Shown: positions 45,260 through 54,383, counted from the first letter of the stretch. The stretch is DNA of 64,000 bases from Streptomyces humicola (GCF_024436035.1 NZ_JANFNG010000002.1:372001-436000); one strand, 5' to 3'. The notes: a model not told the origin generated them from the sequence alone. Numbers and translations are program-made.

Positions 45260-46471
45260 ATGCCTCGCGTGGGGAGAGCATCCGTGGATTCCCGACCACC
45301 GCACCCGGGCCCCTCGGGGCCACCGACCGGCCCGCTCTCCGGTCCGTCGGCCCCTCCCCCGGCCGGCCCGCCACCCCCGGCGCCACCGCGCCCCGGTGGC
45401 GGCGGAGGCCGTGGAGGGCCGTCCCCGTGGTGGCGGTCCCGCTACGCGGTGGTGGCCGCGACTGCCGCGGTGCTCGGTCTCGCCGTCGCGCTCGCCGTAC
45501 TGCTGGAGAGCGGGGCGTCGACCGCCAAAGAGGTCTTCATGCAGACCGCCAGTTCGACAGGGCCGGATCCCTTCACGCCTTCGACGGGGAACGGCAGCGC
45601 ACCCTCGCCGCCGGCGAGCGCCGCGCCCACGGCGTCCTCCCCGGCAGGCGGATACGCCACCCGTACGGTCAATGGCTCGGCGCCCGGTCTTTACGGCGGC
45701 ACCGAGAAGGTTTCCAGCTGCGACGTCGGACAGCTGATCGGCTACCTTTCAGCGGACCCGGCCAAAGAGCGCGCCTGGGCCCAGGTCGAGGGCATCGATC
45801 CGGGCCGTGTTCCGGCGTACATCCGGTCGCTCACCCCCGCGCTGCTGCGCGCCGACACCAGGGTCACCAACCACGGGTACCGGAACGGCTCCCCGACCGC
45901 CTACCAGTCGATCATGCAGGCCGGGACGGCGGTGCTCGTCGACTCCCATGGCGTGCCGAGGGTGCGGTGCGCTTGCGGCAATCCGCTGACGCCGCCGGTG
46001 GCGCTGGCGGGTGACGCCCGGCGTATCGGCCGGCCTTGGCCGGGGTTCCAGCCGACGGGCGTGATCGCGATCGCGCCGGCTCCACAGCCGATGAAGGCGA
46101 TCCTCATCGTCGACGTCCACGGTGGGGGCTGGTTCGAGCGTCCAGTGGGGGGCGGCGGTCACAACGACAAGCCGGTGCCGCCGCCGAGCGTCTCTCCGTC
46201 CGGGTCGGCATCGACATCGGGCTCCGCTTCCGCATCGGCGTCCGCCTCTGCGTCGCGGCCCGGCTCTGCGTCCGCCTCTGCGTCCGCCTCCGCCAGCCCG
46301 TCGTCCTCCTCGCCGCCTTCGTCGCGACCGCCGTCACCCGCCCCCCCGCCCCCGTCGTCGGCGCCCGCTCGCTCCTCCGCCGGGAAGACTCCGCCGTCGG
46401 CCTCGAAGGCGTCGCCCGGGGCGCCCTCCCCCGCGACAACCTCTCACCCGGCCACTTCTCCGTCGCCGTGA
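45260..46471 (+). CDS. DUF6777 membrane-anchored protein with Ala-Ser repeats
   Basis: The 403-residue protein has a Pro/Gly-rich cytoplasmic N-terminus, one transmembrane helix (about 62-82), an extracellular DUF6777 domain (about 130-300; ALLRADTRVTNHGYRNG and PRVRCACGNPL are typical) and a low-complexity Ser/Ala/Pro tail of about 100 residues. DUF6777 proteins are largely actinobacterial and often lie beside Ser/Thr kinases. The role may be to sense or transmit a surface signal to the kinase. The start could instead be a GTG eight codons later. Confidence 0.85.
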   Translation: MPRVGRASVDSRPPHPGPSGPPTGPLSGPSAPPPAGPPPPAPPRPGGGGGRGGPSPWWRSRYAVVAATAAVLGLAVALAVLLESGASTAKEVFMQTASSTGPDPFTPSTGNGSAPSPPASAAPTASSPAGGYATRTVNGSAPGLYGGTEKVSSCDVGQLIGYLSADPAKERAWAQVEGIDPGRVPAYIRSLTPALLRADTRVTNHGYRNGSPTAYQSIMQAGTAVLVDSHGVPRVRCACGNPLTPPVALAGDARRIGRPWPGFQPTGVIAIAPAPQPMKAILIVDVHGGGWFERPVGGGGHNDKPVPPPSVSPSGSASTSGSASASASASASRPGSASASASASASPSSSSPPSSRPPSPAPPPPSSAPARSSAGKTPPSASKASPGAPSPATTSHPATSPSP

Positions 46472-47007
46472 GCGGGCAGGATGCGGGCGTGCGCCTGCTG
46501 CTGATCTCGGACACCCATGTACCGAAGCGCGCCCGAGGGCTTCCGGAGCAGCTGTGGCGGGAGGTGGAGGCGGCCGACGTGGTGATCCATGCCGGAGACT
46601 GGGTGGATGCCGGATTCCTCACCGGGCTGGAGCGACGCAGCCGTCGGCTGGTCGGGGTCTTCGGGAACAACGACGGGCCCGAGCTGCGCAGCCGCCTGCC
46701 GGAGGTGGCCCGCGTCGAACTGGGCGGGCTGCGGCTGGCCGTGGTGCACGAGACGGGGCCCGCGAAGGGGCGGGCGGCGCGGTGCGCGCGAGAGTACCCG
46801 GACGCCGATGTGCTGGTGTTCGGCCACAGCCACATTCCCTGGGACGAGGTGGCGCCCGGCGGTCTGCGGCTGCTCAATCCGGGCTCGCCGACCGATCGCC
46901 GTCGTCAGCCGTTCTGCACGTACATGACGGCGCGGATCGCGGGCCAGGAGTTGTGCGACGTGCGGCTGCACAGACTGCCGCGGCGGGGCGGGACGGACCC
47001 GGTGTGA
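46468..47007 (+). CDS. Metallophosphoesterase (YfcE/MJ0936 family)
   Basis: A 179-residue phosphodiesterase. All metal-binding motifs are seen: DTH (about 15), GDW, FGNNDG, the VVHETG histidine, and GHSH (about 130). The GTG overlaps the stop codon of the DUF6777 gene (GTGA), so it is the fifth gene of the FHA-kinase cassette and translationally coupled. Family members hydrolyse phosphodiesters including cyclic nucleotides; the true substrate is unknown. An alternative start at the GTG 46489 would remove seven residues. Confidence 0.9.
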   Translation: MSGQDAGVRLLLISDTHVPKRARGLPEQLWREVEAADVVIHAGDWVDAGFLTGLERRSRRLVGVFGNNDGPELRSRLPEVARVELGGLRLAVVHETGPAKGRAARCAREYPDADVLVFGHSHIPWDEVAPGGLRLLNPGSPTDRRRQPFCTYMTARIAGQELCDVRLHRLPRRGGTDPV

Positions 47008-47435
47008 GCGACGGGCCCGGCCGCCGGCGCGGTCACGCTTGGGCCCAAGGTTGACGTATGCCCGTCCAGTGGTTCGCCACTGCGGGTGCTTGACCGCCAC
47101 CTGCTGGGGACATGCGCCGTTGGCATAGGCGGAGGGGCCCGGCGCGGGACGAACGGCCCGTTCCGCACCGCGGGCGCCGCTCCTTCGCCGCCGGCACCGA
47201 GCTGCCGCCGTGCGGACGGGCGGATGCGGTGCCGTCGGTCTGCACAGCCGGACTCCTCCGTCCCGGGCTGCCGCAGGCGGTGACCGGTTTCGACCGAGAT
47301 CCGCCGGCGACAGCGCCCGGCAGGCCCCCCGTCCGGTGGCTGACGGGGGGCTCTGCACGCGGTCTGGTGGTTACCGCCGAGTAGTGCGAGGATTCCGGCG
47401 CCGGTGATTGCGGACCACGGACGACGAGGACGGCC
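47008..47435. other. Intergenic stretch with one hairpin
   Basis: No gene is visible in these 428 bases. A 10-bp GC hairpin (47324-47333 with 47342-47351) may terminate upstream transcription. One plus-strand frame from about 47110 to 47350 has moderate codon bias but no start signal and no recognisable domain. Confidence 0.4.
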
Positions 47436-48869
47436 ATGGCTGAGCTGCACGATCTGACGGGCCTGGAGCAAGCAGAGGCGATCCGCGAGGGCACGGTGTC
47501 GCCCGTCGAGCTGACCGAGCACTATCTCGACCGGATCGACCGGCTCAATGAGACGGTCGGCGCCTACATCACCGTGACGCCCGAGATCGCCCGCAAGCAG
47601 GCCGCGCAGGCGGAGAGCGAGGCGCTCGCCGCGCGGCGCGAGGAGCGCCGGCTGCCGCCGCTGCACGGTGTGCCCGTCCCGGTCAAGGACCTCAACTTCG
47701 TCGCCGGGGTGCGGTGCACACTGGGCTCGTCCGCGTACGCCGACCATGTGCCGGATGTCGACGACCACGTGGTGACCAGGCTGCGGACGGCAGGGACGAT
47801 TCTGCTGGGCAAGACCAACACGCCGGAGTTCGGCCTGCCCTGCTACACCGAGAACCGGCTGGCTCCACCCGCCCGCACCCCGTGGGACCTGGAGTACTCG
47901 GCCGGCGGATCGAGCGGCGGGGCGGCGGCCGCCGTCGCCTCCGGGCTCGCGCCGCTCGCCCACGGCAGCGACGGCGGCGGCTCGATCCGGATACCTGCGT
48001 CCGTCTGCGGACTGTACGGAATCAAGCCGAGCCGCGGACGAGTCAGCAGCGGACCGGTGCTCTACGACGTGAGCGGGCTGAGCAGCAGCGGCCCGCTCGC
48101 CCGCAGCGTCGCGGACGCGGCAGCGCTCCTCGACGCGATGGCGGGGGTGATGCCCGGCGTGCCCTACGCCGCTCCCGCGCTGCCGCCCGGCGAGTCCTTC
48201 GCCTCGCACGCGCAGCGCGAGCCGGGCAGGCTGCGGGTGGTGGCACTGCCCCAGCCGCCCGTGCCCGGCGTGGAGTTGCACGCCGACTGCCGCGCTGCGT
48301 ACGAGGACGCGGCGGAACTGCTGCGGGAGCTCGGGCACGAGGTCGACGAGATCGATCTGCCCGTCGACAACTCCATCCGGGATGCGTTCGTCACGGTGTG
48401 GCGGGTGATGGCGCGCATCCATCCGGTGGCACCCGAGCACGAGGAGTCGCTGATGCCGCTCACCCGGCATCTGCGCAGCGAGGCCGACGCTGTAGCGGGA
48501 TCCGGGTTCGCCGAAGCGCTGTACGCGTTCCGGGCGTTGGGGCAGCTGGTCGCGGATGCGCTGCTGTCCACGTACGACGTGATCCTCACGCCGACCCTGG
48601 CCCAGCCTCCGGCCCGCGTCGGGGGTCTGCGCGACGACGCGGACCCGGGCGCGGAGTTCGCCGGGCTCGCGGCCTTCACTCCGTTCACGCCGCTGTACAA
48701 CGCCACCGGGCAGCCCTCGGTCAGCGTCCCGCTGTACTGGAACGCGGCCGGGCTGCCGATCGGTGTGATGTTCGGCGGCCGGTACGGAGACGAGGCGACG
48801 CTCGTCTCCCTGTCGGCGCAACTGGAGGCCGCCCGCCCGTGGGCGGGAAGGCGGCCTGCCGTGTGGTGA
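47436..48869 (+). CDS. Amidase (amidase signature family)
   Basis: A 477-residue member of the amidase signature family. The Ser-cisSer-Lys triad is present: Lys in VPVPVKDLNF (about 82), cis-Ser in the Gly/Ser-rich GGSSGGAAAA (about 157) and the nucleophile in GSDGGGSIRIPAS (about 181). It hydrolyses an amide bond to acid and ammonia; the specific substrate cannot be predicted. It lacks GatC/GatB neighbours, so it is not the GatA of tRNA amidation. It is a single gene. Confidence 0.92.
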   Translation: MAELHDLTGLEQAEAIREGTVSPVELTEHYLDRIDRLNETVGAYITVTPEIARKQAAQAESEALAARREERRLPPLHGVPVPVKDLNFVAGVRCTLGSSAYADHVPDVDDHVVTRLRTAGTILLGKTNTPEFGLPCYTENRLAPPARTPWDLEYSAGGSSGGAAAAVASGLAPLAHGSDGGGSIRIPASVCGLYGIKPSRGRVSSGPVLYDVSGLSSSGPLARSVADAAALLDAMAGVMPGVPYAAPALPPGESFASHAQREPGRLRVVALPQPPVPGVELHADCRAAYEDAAELLRELGHEVDEIDLPVDNSIRDAFVTVWRVMARIHPVAPEHEESLMPLTRHLRSEADAVAGSGFAEALYAFRALGQLVADALLSTYDVILTPTLAQPPARVGGLRDDADPGAEFAGLAAFTPFTPLYNATGQPSVSVPLYWNAAGLPIGVMFGGRYGDEATLVSLSAQLEAARPWAGRRPAVW

Positions 48870-48874
48870 GCGGG

Positions 48875-48978
48875 TGCCCGGTGTGGATCCACCGGTGGTC
48901 GCCGGTGGCGCCGGCGAAGGTGTCGATGCGCTCCTGCTTCTTCAACTGCCCCAGCTTCTTCAGCTCGTCGAGGCCGAC
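48875..48978 (-). pseudogene. Fragment of a MaoC-like dehydratase gene
   Basis: On the minus strand the frame reads ELKKLGQLKKQERIDTFAG then ATGDHRWIHTGH, matching the N-terminal hydratase motif of streptomycete MaoC-type enoyl-CoA hydratases (usually QERINTFADATGDHQWIHVD). It breaks off immediately afterwards, before the catalytic GGTIAHG loop. On the plus strand, directly next to it, a tail reading LEDYLERCRAALSAALTVSK ends at a TAA (49065). This may be the C-terminus of another lost gene. Confidence 0.65.
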
Positions 48979-49080
48979 TGGAGGACTACCTGGAGCGCTG
49001 CCGGGCGGCGCTCTCGGCCGCGCTGACGGTCTCGAAGCTGCCTCTTGCGCGTCGCGTGGAGCGGTAAGAGAGTCGTCAGT

Positions 49081-50313
49081 ATGTCGGTTCGCGCTGATCT
49101 CCGGCAGCGGAAGGCCGCGCTGGAGGGCGAGTGGTCACGCCGCGTACCCGGGCTGATGGCGTACGGACGGGGCGCAGCGGCCGGCGGCGCCCTGCGCAGA
49201 GAGGTGGCCGACTCCTGGGTGCGCTCCCTGAGCACGGTCGACCCCGGCCGCGACAGCGCTCCGGTCACCGACGGCGGCCGGGTACACCCGCGTTGGTCGG
49301 GCTCGCCGCTGCGGGGACCGGTCGACGGCCTCGCCGACGAGCTGCGCTCCATCGCCGACGACGCGGGATTCATCGCGGCGGTCACCGACGCATCGGGAAC
49401 CATCTTGTGGACGTGCGGCGGACGGGTGATGCAGCGCCGCGCCGAACGGGTCAACTTCGCTCCCGGCGGGCGATGGGACGAGCAGGCGATGGGCACCAAT
49501 GCGCTCTCCCTCGCGCTGCGTACCGGCCGTCCCAGCACCGTCTTCTCGGCCGAGCATCTGGTGGCGGCGCTGCACGGCTGGGTGTGCTACTGCGCTCCGG
49601 TGCACGGCCCGGACGGCAAAGTGCTGGGTGTGCTGGATCTGTCCACCACGTGGGACCGCTCGCATCCGCTGGCGATGTCCACCGTGCGCACGCTGGTCGC
49701 CACCGTTGAGGCCGGGCTGCGGTCCGACGAGCACGGCACGGGCGCCGCACGGCTCCTGCTGCGCTGTCTCGGCGCGCAGCGGGCACTGCGCGACGGCGTG
49801 CCGTTGCCTCTGCCGCCACGTCAGATGGAGATCCTCACGCTGCTCGCCCTGGAGCCGGAGGGTTTCTCGCCGGAGCGGTTGCGTACCGCGCTCTACGGTG
49901 ACCGGCCGGTTACCGCGTCCACCTTCAAGGCCGAGGTCTCCCGTCTGCGGCGCGCGCTCGGTGGGCTGGTGGCCACCCGCACCTATGCGCTGACCGCTCC
50001 GGTCGCCTGTGACGCCGTCGAGGTGCTGCGGGCGCTCGAGCGCGGCGACGTCACCGGGGCGCTGCGCCGCTACGCAGGTCCGCTGCTGCCGCGTTCGCAG
50101 GCGCCGGGGATCGCCCAGTGGCGTTCCTGCCTCGAAGTCGCCGTGCGCGAGGCGGTGCTGGCCAGCAGCCGCCCGGATCACGCGCTCCTGTACGGCGAAC
50201 GTGCTCCGTACGACGCATCGGTCCACGAGCACGCGCTACGCATGCTCGGCCCTTCCGACGTACGCAGGGCGATCGCGGCCGGACGCCTGGCGGCGGCGCA
50301 GCGCGACGACTGA
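49081..50313 (+). CDS. GAF-domain transcriptional regulator (acetoin-regulator type)
   Basis: A 410-residue regulator without signal peptide. The N-terminal half carries a GAF-like sensor with the motifs MGTNALSLALRTGRP, HLVAALHGWVCYCAPVHG and VLGVLDLSTTWDRSHP, as in the sensor domains of AcoR-type regulators. The sigma-54 AAA domain is missing, as expected in actinobacteria, and the C-terminal half (about 255-340) resembles a winged helix DNA-binding domain (PPRQMEILTLLALEPEGFSPERL). It lies just before an aldehyde dehydrogenase gene and most likely controls it. The ATG at 49081 has only a weak ribosome-binding site. Confidence 0.85.
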   Translation: MSVRADLRQRKAALEGEWSRRVPGLMAYGRGAAAGGALRREVADSWVRSLSTVDPGRDSAPVTDGGRVHPRWSGSPLRGPVDGLADELRSIADDAGFIAAVTDASGTILWTCGGRVMQRRAERVNFAPGGRWDEQAMGTNALSLALRTGRPSTVFSAEHLVAALHGWVCYCAPVHGPDGKVLGVLDLSTTWDRSHPLAMSTVRTLVATVEAGLRSDEHGTGAARLLLRCLGAQRALRDGVPLPLPPRQMEILTLLALEPEGFSPERLRTALYGDRPVTASTFKAEVSRLRRALGGLVATRTYALTAPVACDAVEVLRALERGDVTGALRRYAGPLLPRSQAPGIAQWRSCLEVAVREAVLASSRPDHALLYGERAPYDASVHEHALRMLGPSDVRRAIAAGRLAAAQRDD

Positions 50314-50330
50314 AGCCGGGGCAGGGAGCG

Positions 50331-50399
50331 CCCACCGCTCCCACCGCTCCCACCGCTCCCACCGCTCCCACCGCGCCGGCCGCGCCGGCCGCGCCGGGA
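50331..50399. repeat. Tandem 9-bp repeats between regulator and aldehyde dehydrogenase
   Basis: Five units of CCCACCGCT (50331-50375, the last ending in G) run straight into nearly three units of GCGCCGGCC (to about 50399). They lie 80 to 150 bases upstream of the dehydrogenase start, in its leader or promoter, and may vary in copy number between strains. Confidence 0.8.
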
Positions 50400-50477
50400 G
50401 CGCCAACCTTTCGCCAACCCGGGCGCGCGACAGTGGCCCCGACTCGTTCCCGTCGAGGTCCATCGAGGTGAGCCGCA

Positions 50478-51995
50478 ATGGTGTACGCACAGCCCGGCAC
50501 CGAGGGCAGCATCGTCAGCTTCGCGCCGGTGTACGACAACTTCATCGGCGGCGACTGGGTCCCGCCGGCCGGCGGGGAGTATTTCGACGACCCGTCACCG
50601 GTCGACGGCCGGACCATCTGCCAGGTCGCCCGGTCGTCCGCGGCCGATGTGGAACTGGCCGTGAACGCCGCCCATGCCGCCGCCGAGACGTGGAACCACA
50701 CCTCGGCGACGGAGCGGTCCATCATCCTCAACAAGATCGCCGACCGGATCGAGGAGAACATCGAGAAGCTCGCCGTCGCGGAGACCTGGGAGAACGGCAA
50801 GCCGGTGCGCGAATCGCTCGCCGCCGATCTCCCGCTGGCCGTCGACCACTTCCGCTACTTCGCGGGGGCGATCCGCGCCCAGGAGGGCAGCATCGCCGAG
50901 GTCGACGCCGACACCGTTGCCTACCACTTCCACGAACCGCTGGGCGTGGTCGGCCAGATCATCCCGTGGAACTTCCCCATCCTGATGGCGGCCTGGAAGC
51001 TGGCACCCGCGCTCGCCGCCGGCAACTGCGTGGTGATCAAGCCCGCCGAGCAGACCCCGGTCAGCCTGCTGCTCGTGGTCGAACTCATCGCCGACCTGCT
51101 GCCGCCCGGCGTGGTGAATGTGGTCAACGGCTTCGGCGTCGAGGCGGGCAAGCCGCTCGCGTCCAACCCCCGTATCGCCAAAGTGGCCTTCACCGGCGAG
51201 ACCACCACGGGCCGGCTGATCATGCAGTACGCGAGCGAGAACATCATCCCGGTGACGCTGGAGCTCGGCGGCAAGAGTCCCAACATCTTCCTGCCCGACG
51301 TCACCGCCGCCGACGACGAGTTCCTGGACAAGGCGGTCGAGGGGTTCGTGATGTTCGCCCTCAACCAGGGCGAGGTGTGCACCTGCCCGTCCCGGGCACT
51401 CATCCACTCCTCGGTCTATGACGAGTTCATCAGCCGTTGCATCGCACGGACCGAGGCGATCACCGGCGGCAGTCCGCTGGACCCGGCGACCATGATCGGC
51501 GCGCAGGCGAGCAACGACCAGTACGAGAAGATCCTCTCCTACATCGACATCGGCCGGAAGGAGGGCGCCGAGGTGCTCACCGGCGGCGCCCCACGGACCG
51601 TCGAAGGGCTCGAAGGCGGCTACTACATCGAGCCGACCGTCTTCCGCGGCACCAACGACATGCGGATCTTCCAGGAGGAGATCTTCGGTCCCGTGGTGGC
51701 GGTGACGACGTACGACTCGGTGGACGAGGCGTTGAAAATCGCCAACGAGACGCTCTACGGGCTGGGGGCGGGCGTGTGGACGCGGGACGCCACCACCGCC
51801 TACCGCCTCGGCCGCGCGATCAAGGCGGGGCGGGTGTGGACCAACTGCTATCACGCCTACCCGGCGCACGCCGCGTTCGGCGGCTACAAGAAGTCCGGGA
51901 TCGGACGGGAGAACCACAAAATGATGCTGGATCACTACCAGCAGACCAAGAACCTCCTGGTGTCGTACTCGCCACGGAAGCTCGGCTTCTTCTAG
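50478..51995 (+). CDS. exaC: Aldehyde dehydrogenase (ExaC-like)
   Basis: A 505-residue NAD-dependent aldehyde dehydrogenase of the acetaldehyde/ExaC subgroup. The fold motifs [29 protein letters not shown], the base in LELGGKSP (about 260) and the catalytic cysteine in [11 protein letters not shown] (about 300) are intact. It oxidises short aldehydes to acids. The GAF regulator upstream is the usual partner. The DUF779 gene normally next to it lies 8 kb downstream. An 11-bp stem hairpin follows at 52007-52042. Confidence 0.94.
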   Translation: MVYAQPGTEGSIVSFAPVYDNFIGGDWVPPAGGEYFDDPSPVDGRTICQVARSSAADVELAVNAAHAAAETWNHTSATERSIILNKIADRIEENIEKLAVAETWENGKPVRESLAADLPLAVDHFRYFAGAIRAQEGSIAEVDADTVAYHFHEPLGVVGQIIPWNFPILMAAWKLAPALAAGNCVVIKPAEQTPVSLLLVVELIADLLPPGVVNVVNGFGVEAGKPLASNPRIAKVAFTGETTTGRLIMQYASENIIPVTLELGGKSPNIFLPDVTAADDEFLDKAVEGFVMFALNQGEVCTCPSRALIHSSVYDEFISRCIARTEAITGGSPLDPATMIGAQASNDQYEKILSYIDIGRKEGAEVLTGGAPRTVEGLEGGYYIEPTVFRGTNDMRIFQEEIFGPVVAVTTYDSVDEALKIANETLYGLGAGVWTRDATTAYRLGRAIKAGRVWTNCYHAYPAHAAFGGYKKSGIGRENHKMMLDHYQQTKNLLVSYSPRKLGFF

Positions 51996-52006
51996 GCACC
52001 GGAGAC

Positions 52007-52042
52007 GGGCGCCTGACCAGGGCAGATGCCCGTCAGGCGCCC
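52007..52042 (+). terminator. Hairpin terminator after the aldehyde dehydrogenase gene
   Basis: Arms GGGCGCCTGAC and GTCAGGCGCCC (11 bp, perfect) with a 14-base loop, 12 bases past the stop codon. Confidence 0.8.
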
Positions 52043-52124
52043 ATCGCGGCGCTCACCTACACCCTGAGGGGAAATGCGGCCATTCTGCCGATACCCCCAC
52101 TGATATCCCACGTCTGACCAGCTG

Positions 52125-52164
52125 TTCCGGTGCATTCCCGGGGCATTTCCGGTACATTCCCGGG
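52125..52164. repeat. Pair of 18-bp direct repeats
   Basis: TTCCGGTGCATTCCCGGG (52125-52142) recurs with one change (A for G) at 52147-52164, a 22-bp period of about two helical turns. The pair lies upstream of the GNAT gene and has the layout of tandem binding sites for one regulator. Confidence 0.55.
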
Positions 52165-52283
52165 CCAGTCGCCTGCCGACGACCTGGCCCGCGACAGCTC
52201 AGCGCGCAGTGGAGCGGGATGGCTCCCAGGAGTTGATCACGGTGCCGCAATCCGGTGGCGGCGGATCGCGGGCTGCTGCTTGG

Positions 52284-53135
52284 ATGTCCGCCGTGACTTC
52301 CGTGGATCTTGAAGATCGCCGTGAGCTACTGGACAGGCTTGAGCGCTACTACGACGCGGTACCTCGCTCCGCGGCCCGAGTCGAAGACTTCGGACCACTG
52401 ACGCTGTTCGTCCGGGACGGAGACGGTCTGCCCTTCTATGCGCGGCCGTCCCTGGGATGGTCCGGCCCGGTAGGCGACACGGATGTTGCGGATCTGCGGG
52501 CCCGGCAGCGGGAGTTGGGCATCCCGGAAATTTTCGAATGGGTCGCCGAGACCACGCCTGCGCTGCGGACGACTGTCGAGCAGACGGGGCTCGTGGTGCA
52601 CGAGCACCCCTTGATGGTGCTCGGTCCGCACACACCCGTCCCGGCCGTGCCGCACCGTTCCGACGGCGTCGTCGCGCGCTCCCTCGGGCCGGACGATCCC
52701 GTGCTGCCGAGCGCGCTGGCCCTCCTCCACCTCGCGTTTGGCGAACCTGGCACACGAGTTGGCGCGGCTGACGCGACGGACCTGGACGAGGCCGTGAACA
52801 GACACGCCGCGGACGGGTCAGTGGAACGCATGGCGGCCCGCATCCGGGCCGGCCTGACGTGCGTTGCCGCAGCGGTTGCGGACGGAAGAGCCCTGTGCGC
52901 CGGCCGGCACCAGCCCGTCGGAACGGTCAGTGAGATCGTCGGAATGGGTACCCTGCCGGCCGCACGCCGACGCGGCCTTGCGCTCGCGGTGACCGCGTCT
53001 TTGGTGTCCGATGCGCGGGCTCGCGGAGCCGAGACCGTGTTCTTGTCCGCGAGCGACGCCGACGTCGCTCGGATCTACTCCCGCCTCGGCTTCCGCCGCG
53101 TGGCCACCGCGCTGATCGCTGTGCCCGCCGAATAG
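52284..53135 (+). CDS. GNAT-family N-acetyltransferase
   Basis: A 283-residue protein whose C-terminal 100 residues form a GNAT domain (GMGTLPAARRRGLALAVTASL is the acetyl-CoA P-loop, followed by VFLSASDADVARIYSRLGF). The N-terminal 180 residues probably contain a second, degenerate GNAT-like unit. Substrate unknown. The ATG at 52284 (MSAVTSVDL) fits similar proteins; a GTG at 52241 preceded by AGGAG and an ATG at 52209 are alternatives. Codon use is less GC-rich than in the flanking genes, hinting at transfer. Confidence 0.82.
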   Translation: MSAVTSVDLEDRRELLDRLERYYDAVPRSAARVEDFGPLTLFVRDGDGLPFYARPSLGWSGPVGDTDVADLRARQRELGIPEIFEWVAETTPALRTTVEQTGLVVHEHPLMVLGPHTPVPAVPHRSDGVVARSLGPDDPVLPSALALLHLAFGEPGTRVGAADATDLDEAVNRHAADGSVERMAARIRAGLTCVAAAVADGRALCAGRHQPVGTVSEIVGMGTLPAARRRGLALAVTASLVSDARARGAETVFLSASDADVARIYSRLGFRRVATALIAVPAE

Positions 53136-53158
53136 CCGCATACGGCCGGGCGCCCATC

Positions 53159-53401
53159 GTGCACCTCCTCGGCGGTCAGGCGAGGCGATGGTGTCGTCGA
53201 AGTGGTGCTGTTGGGTCGACCGGCGATCGGCGCCGTTCTACCGGGGCGCCCGGCGACCCGGACGAGGGCTACCTGTGCCTAGGAGACCTCGCCGGCTTCG
53301 GCGACGCGCGCCATGGCCTCAACGAGTTGCATCGGTGGATCGAGGCTAAGGTGTGGCCTGCCGTTTGGGGAACGGTGGACGGTGCGCGTACTCGTGGGTG
53401 A
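53159..53401 (+). other. Short coding-like segment, possible gene remnant
   Basis: A frame of 80 codons ends with DPDEGYLCLGDLAGFGDARH and EAKVWPAVWGTVDG, which reads like part of a real protein, but the first half is Arg-rich noise and the start has no ribosome-binding site. It lies between the GNAT gene and the TTA-containing gene. No family is recognised. Confidence 0.3.
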
Positions 53402-53426
53402 GTCATCGGGGGATCTGGAGGAGTGC

Positions 53427-54383
53427 ATGGCCGCCGGCTCGTTTGAGGGGCAGTACGTGTGGCACCCCGCCGCCGATGATCACAGGCTGGCTCGGGCCTG
53501 TGTCGACGTGCGGGCGGGCCGGTACTTCAGTGCGTACGAGGTGCTCGAGGAGACTCGAGGCGACTGGGCTGTTCGTGCGCACCGGTCACTGGTGCTCGCG
53601 TCAGAGGCAGCGGATTCGGACCTGGTGGAACGCTGGCTGGCTGAGGATCCGAGCGCTGAGGCGGCGCTGCTGTGGGCACGTGTGGCGGTGATCCGGGCCT
53701 TACGCATTGCCGATGCGCTCGACGGCCGGAGCGTCCCCATGATGCGTATGGCGTTGTCCGCTTGTGAGCGAGCATCCCAGATGTCGCCGGAGGACCCGAC
53801 ACCCTGGGTGGCCAAGCTGGCCCTGGCTCGTCTTCTGGAGCTTTACGATCCCGCCCCGCCCGGGCTGCTCACCTCACCGCCGGGCCCGTGGACACTGTTC
53901 TCCCATGTGATACGACTTGATCCTTGGCACCGCGAGGCGCACCACCGGCTGCTGACGTTCTTCTTCACCCGTCATGGCGGAACGCGGAACGCGGCATGGG
54001 ACGTCGCGGCTTTCCTCGGCCAGCGGGCCCCCACGTCCTCGGCACTGCGCTTGTTGCCGTTGGTCGCACTGGTCGACAGCCATGACCCCTCGGTACCGTT
54101 GGCGGACCGCGTGTGGGAGCGACCTCAATGGAAGGCGACGGCACTAGGTGTCTACAAGCGCTGGTTCGCTGATGGAACCGATCACCGGTTCACCCCGGTG
54201 GTGGACTTGTCGTATCTGGCACACGCGTTGTTGATGGCCCGACGCGAACTGGAGGCGCGGGCGGTCTTCATGGCAATGGGCCCGTATGCGTCCCGGATGC
54301 CCTGGAGTCTGTTCGGCGAACCCGAAGAGCAGTTGACCCGGGCCAGACGCCTTTGCGGTCTGCCGGTGCCCGGCGCAGCGTGA
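53427..54383 (+). CDS. Hypothetical protein with a TTA codon, helical-repeat type
   Basis: A 318-residue soluble protein of alternating helices rich in Ala, Leu, Arg and Trp, resembling TPR-like helical repeats (ALSACERASQMSPEDPTPW and HVIRLDPWHREAHHRLL). It has no signal peptide. GGAGGAG precedes the ATG at 53427. Codon 92 (53700-53702) is TTA, the rare leucine codon read by bldA tRNA, so translation is likely tied to development or late growth. Codon use is less GC-biased than in neighbours. No function is recognised. Confidence 0.72.
   Translation: MAAGSFEGQYVWHPAADDHRLARACVDVRAGRYFSAYEVLEETRGDWAVRAHRSLVLASEAADSDLVERWLAEDPSAEAALLWARVAVIRALRIADALDGRSVPMMRMALSACERASQMSPEDPTPWVAKLALARLLELYDPAPPGLLTSPPGPWTLFSHVIRLDPWHREAHHRLLTFFFTRHGGTRNAAWDVAAFLGQRAPTSSALRLLPLVALVDSHDPSVPLADRVWERPQWKATALGVYKRWFADGTDHRFTPVVDLSYLAHALLMARRELEARAVFMAMGPYASRMPWSLFGEPEEQLTRARRLCGLPVPGAA

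Noticed and set aside
46150-46330. Short TCCGCTTCCG / GCGTCC repeats as a possible CRISPR or regulatory array
   Set aside because: They encode the Ser-Ala linker of the DUF6777 protein in frame; units are irregular and there are no spacers.
45260-46471. Possible collagen-like or repeat protein because of Pro/Ser/Ala runs
   Set aside because: The central 170 residues are a normal DUF6777 domain; the runs are only linkers.
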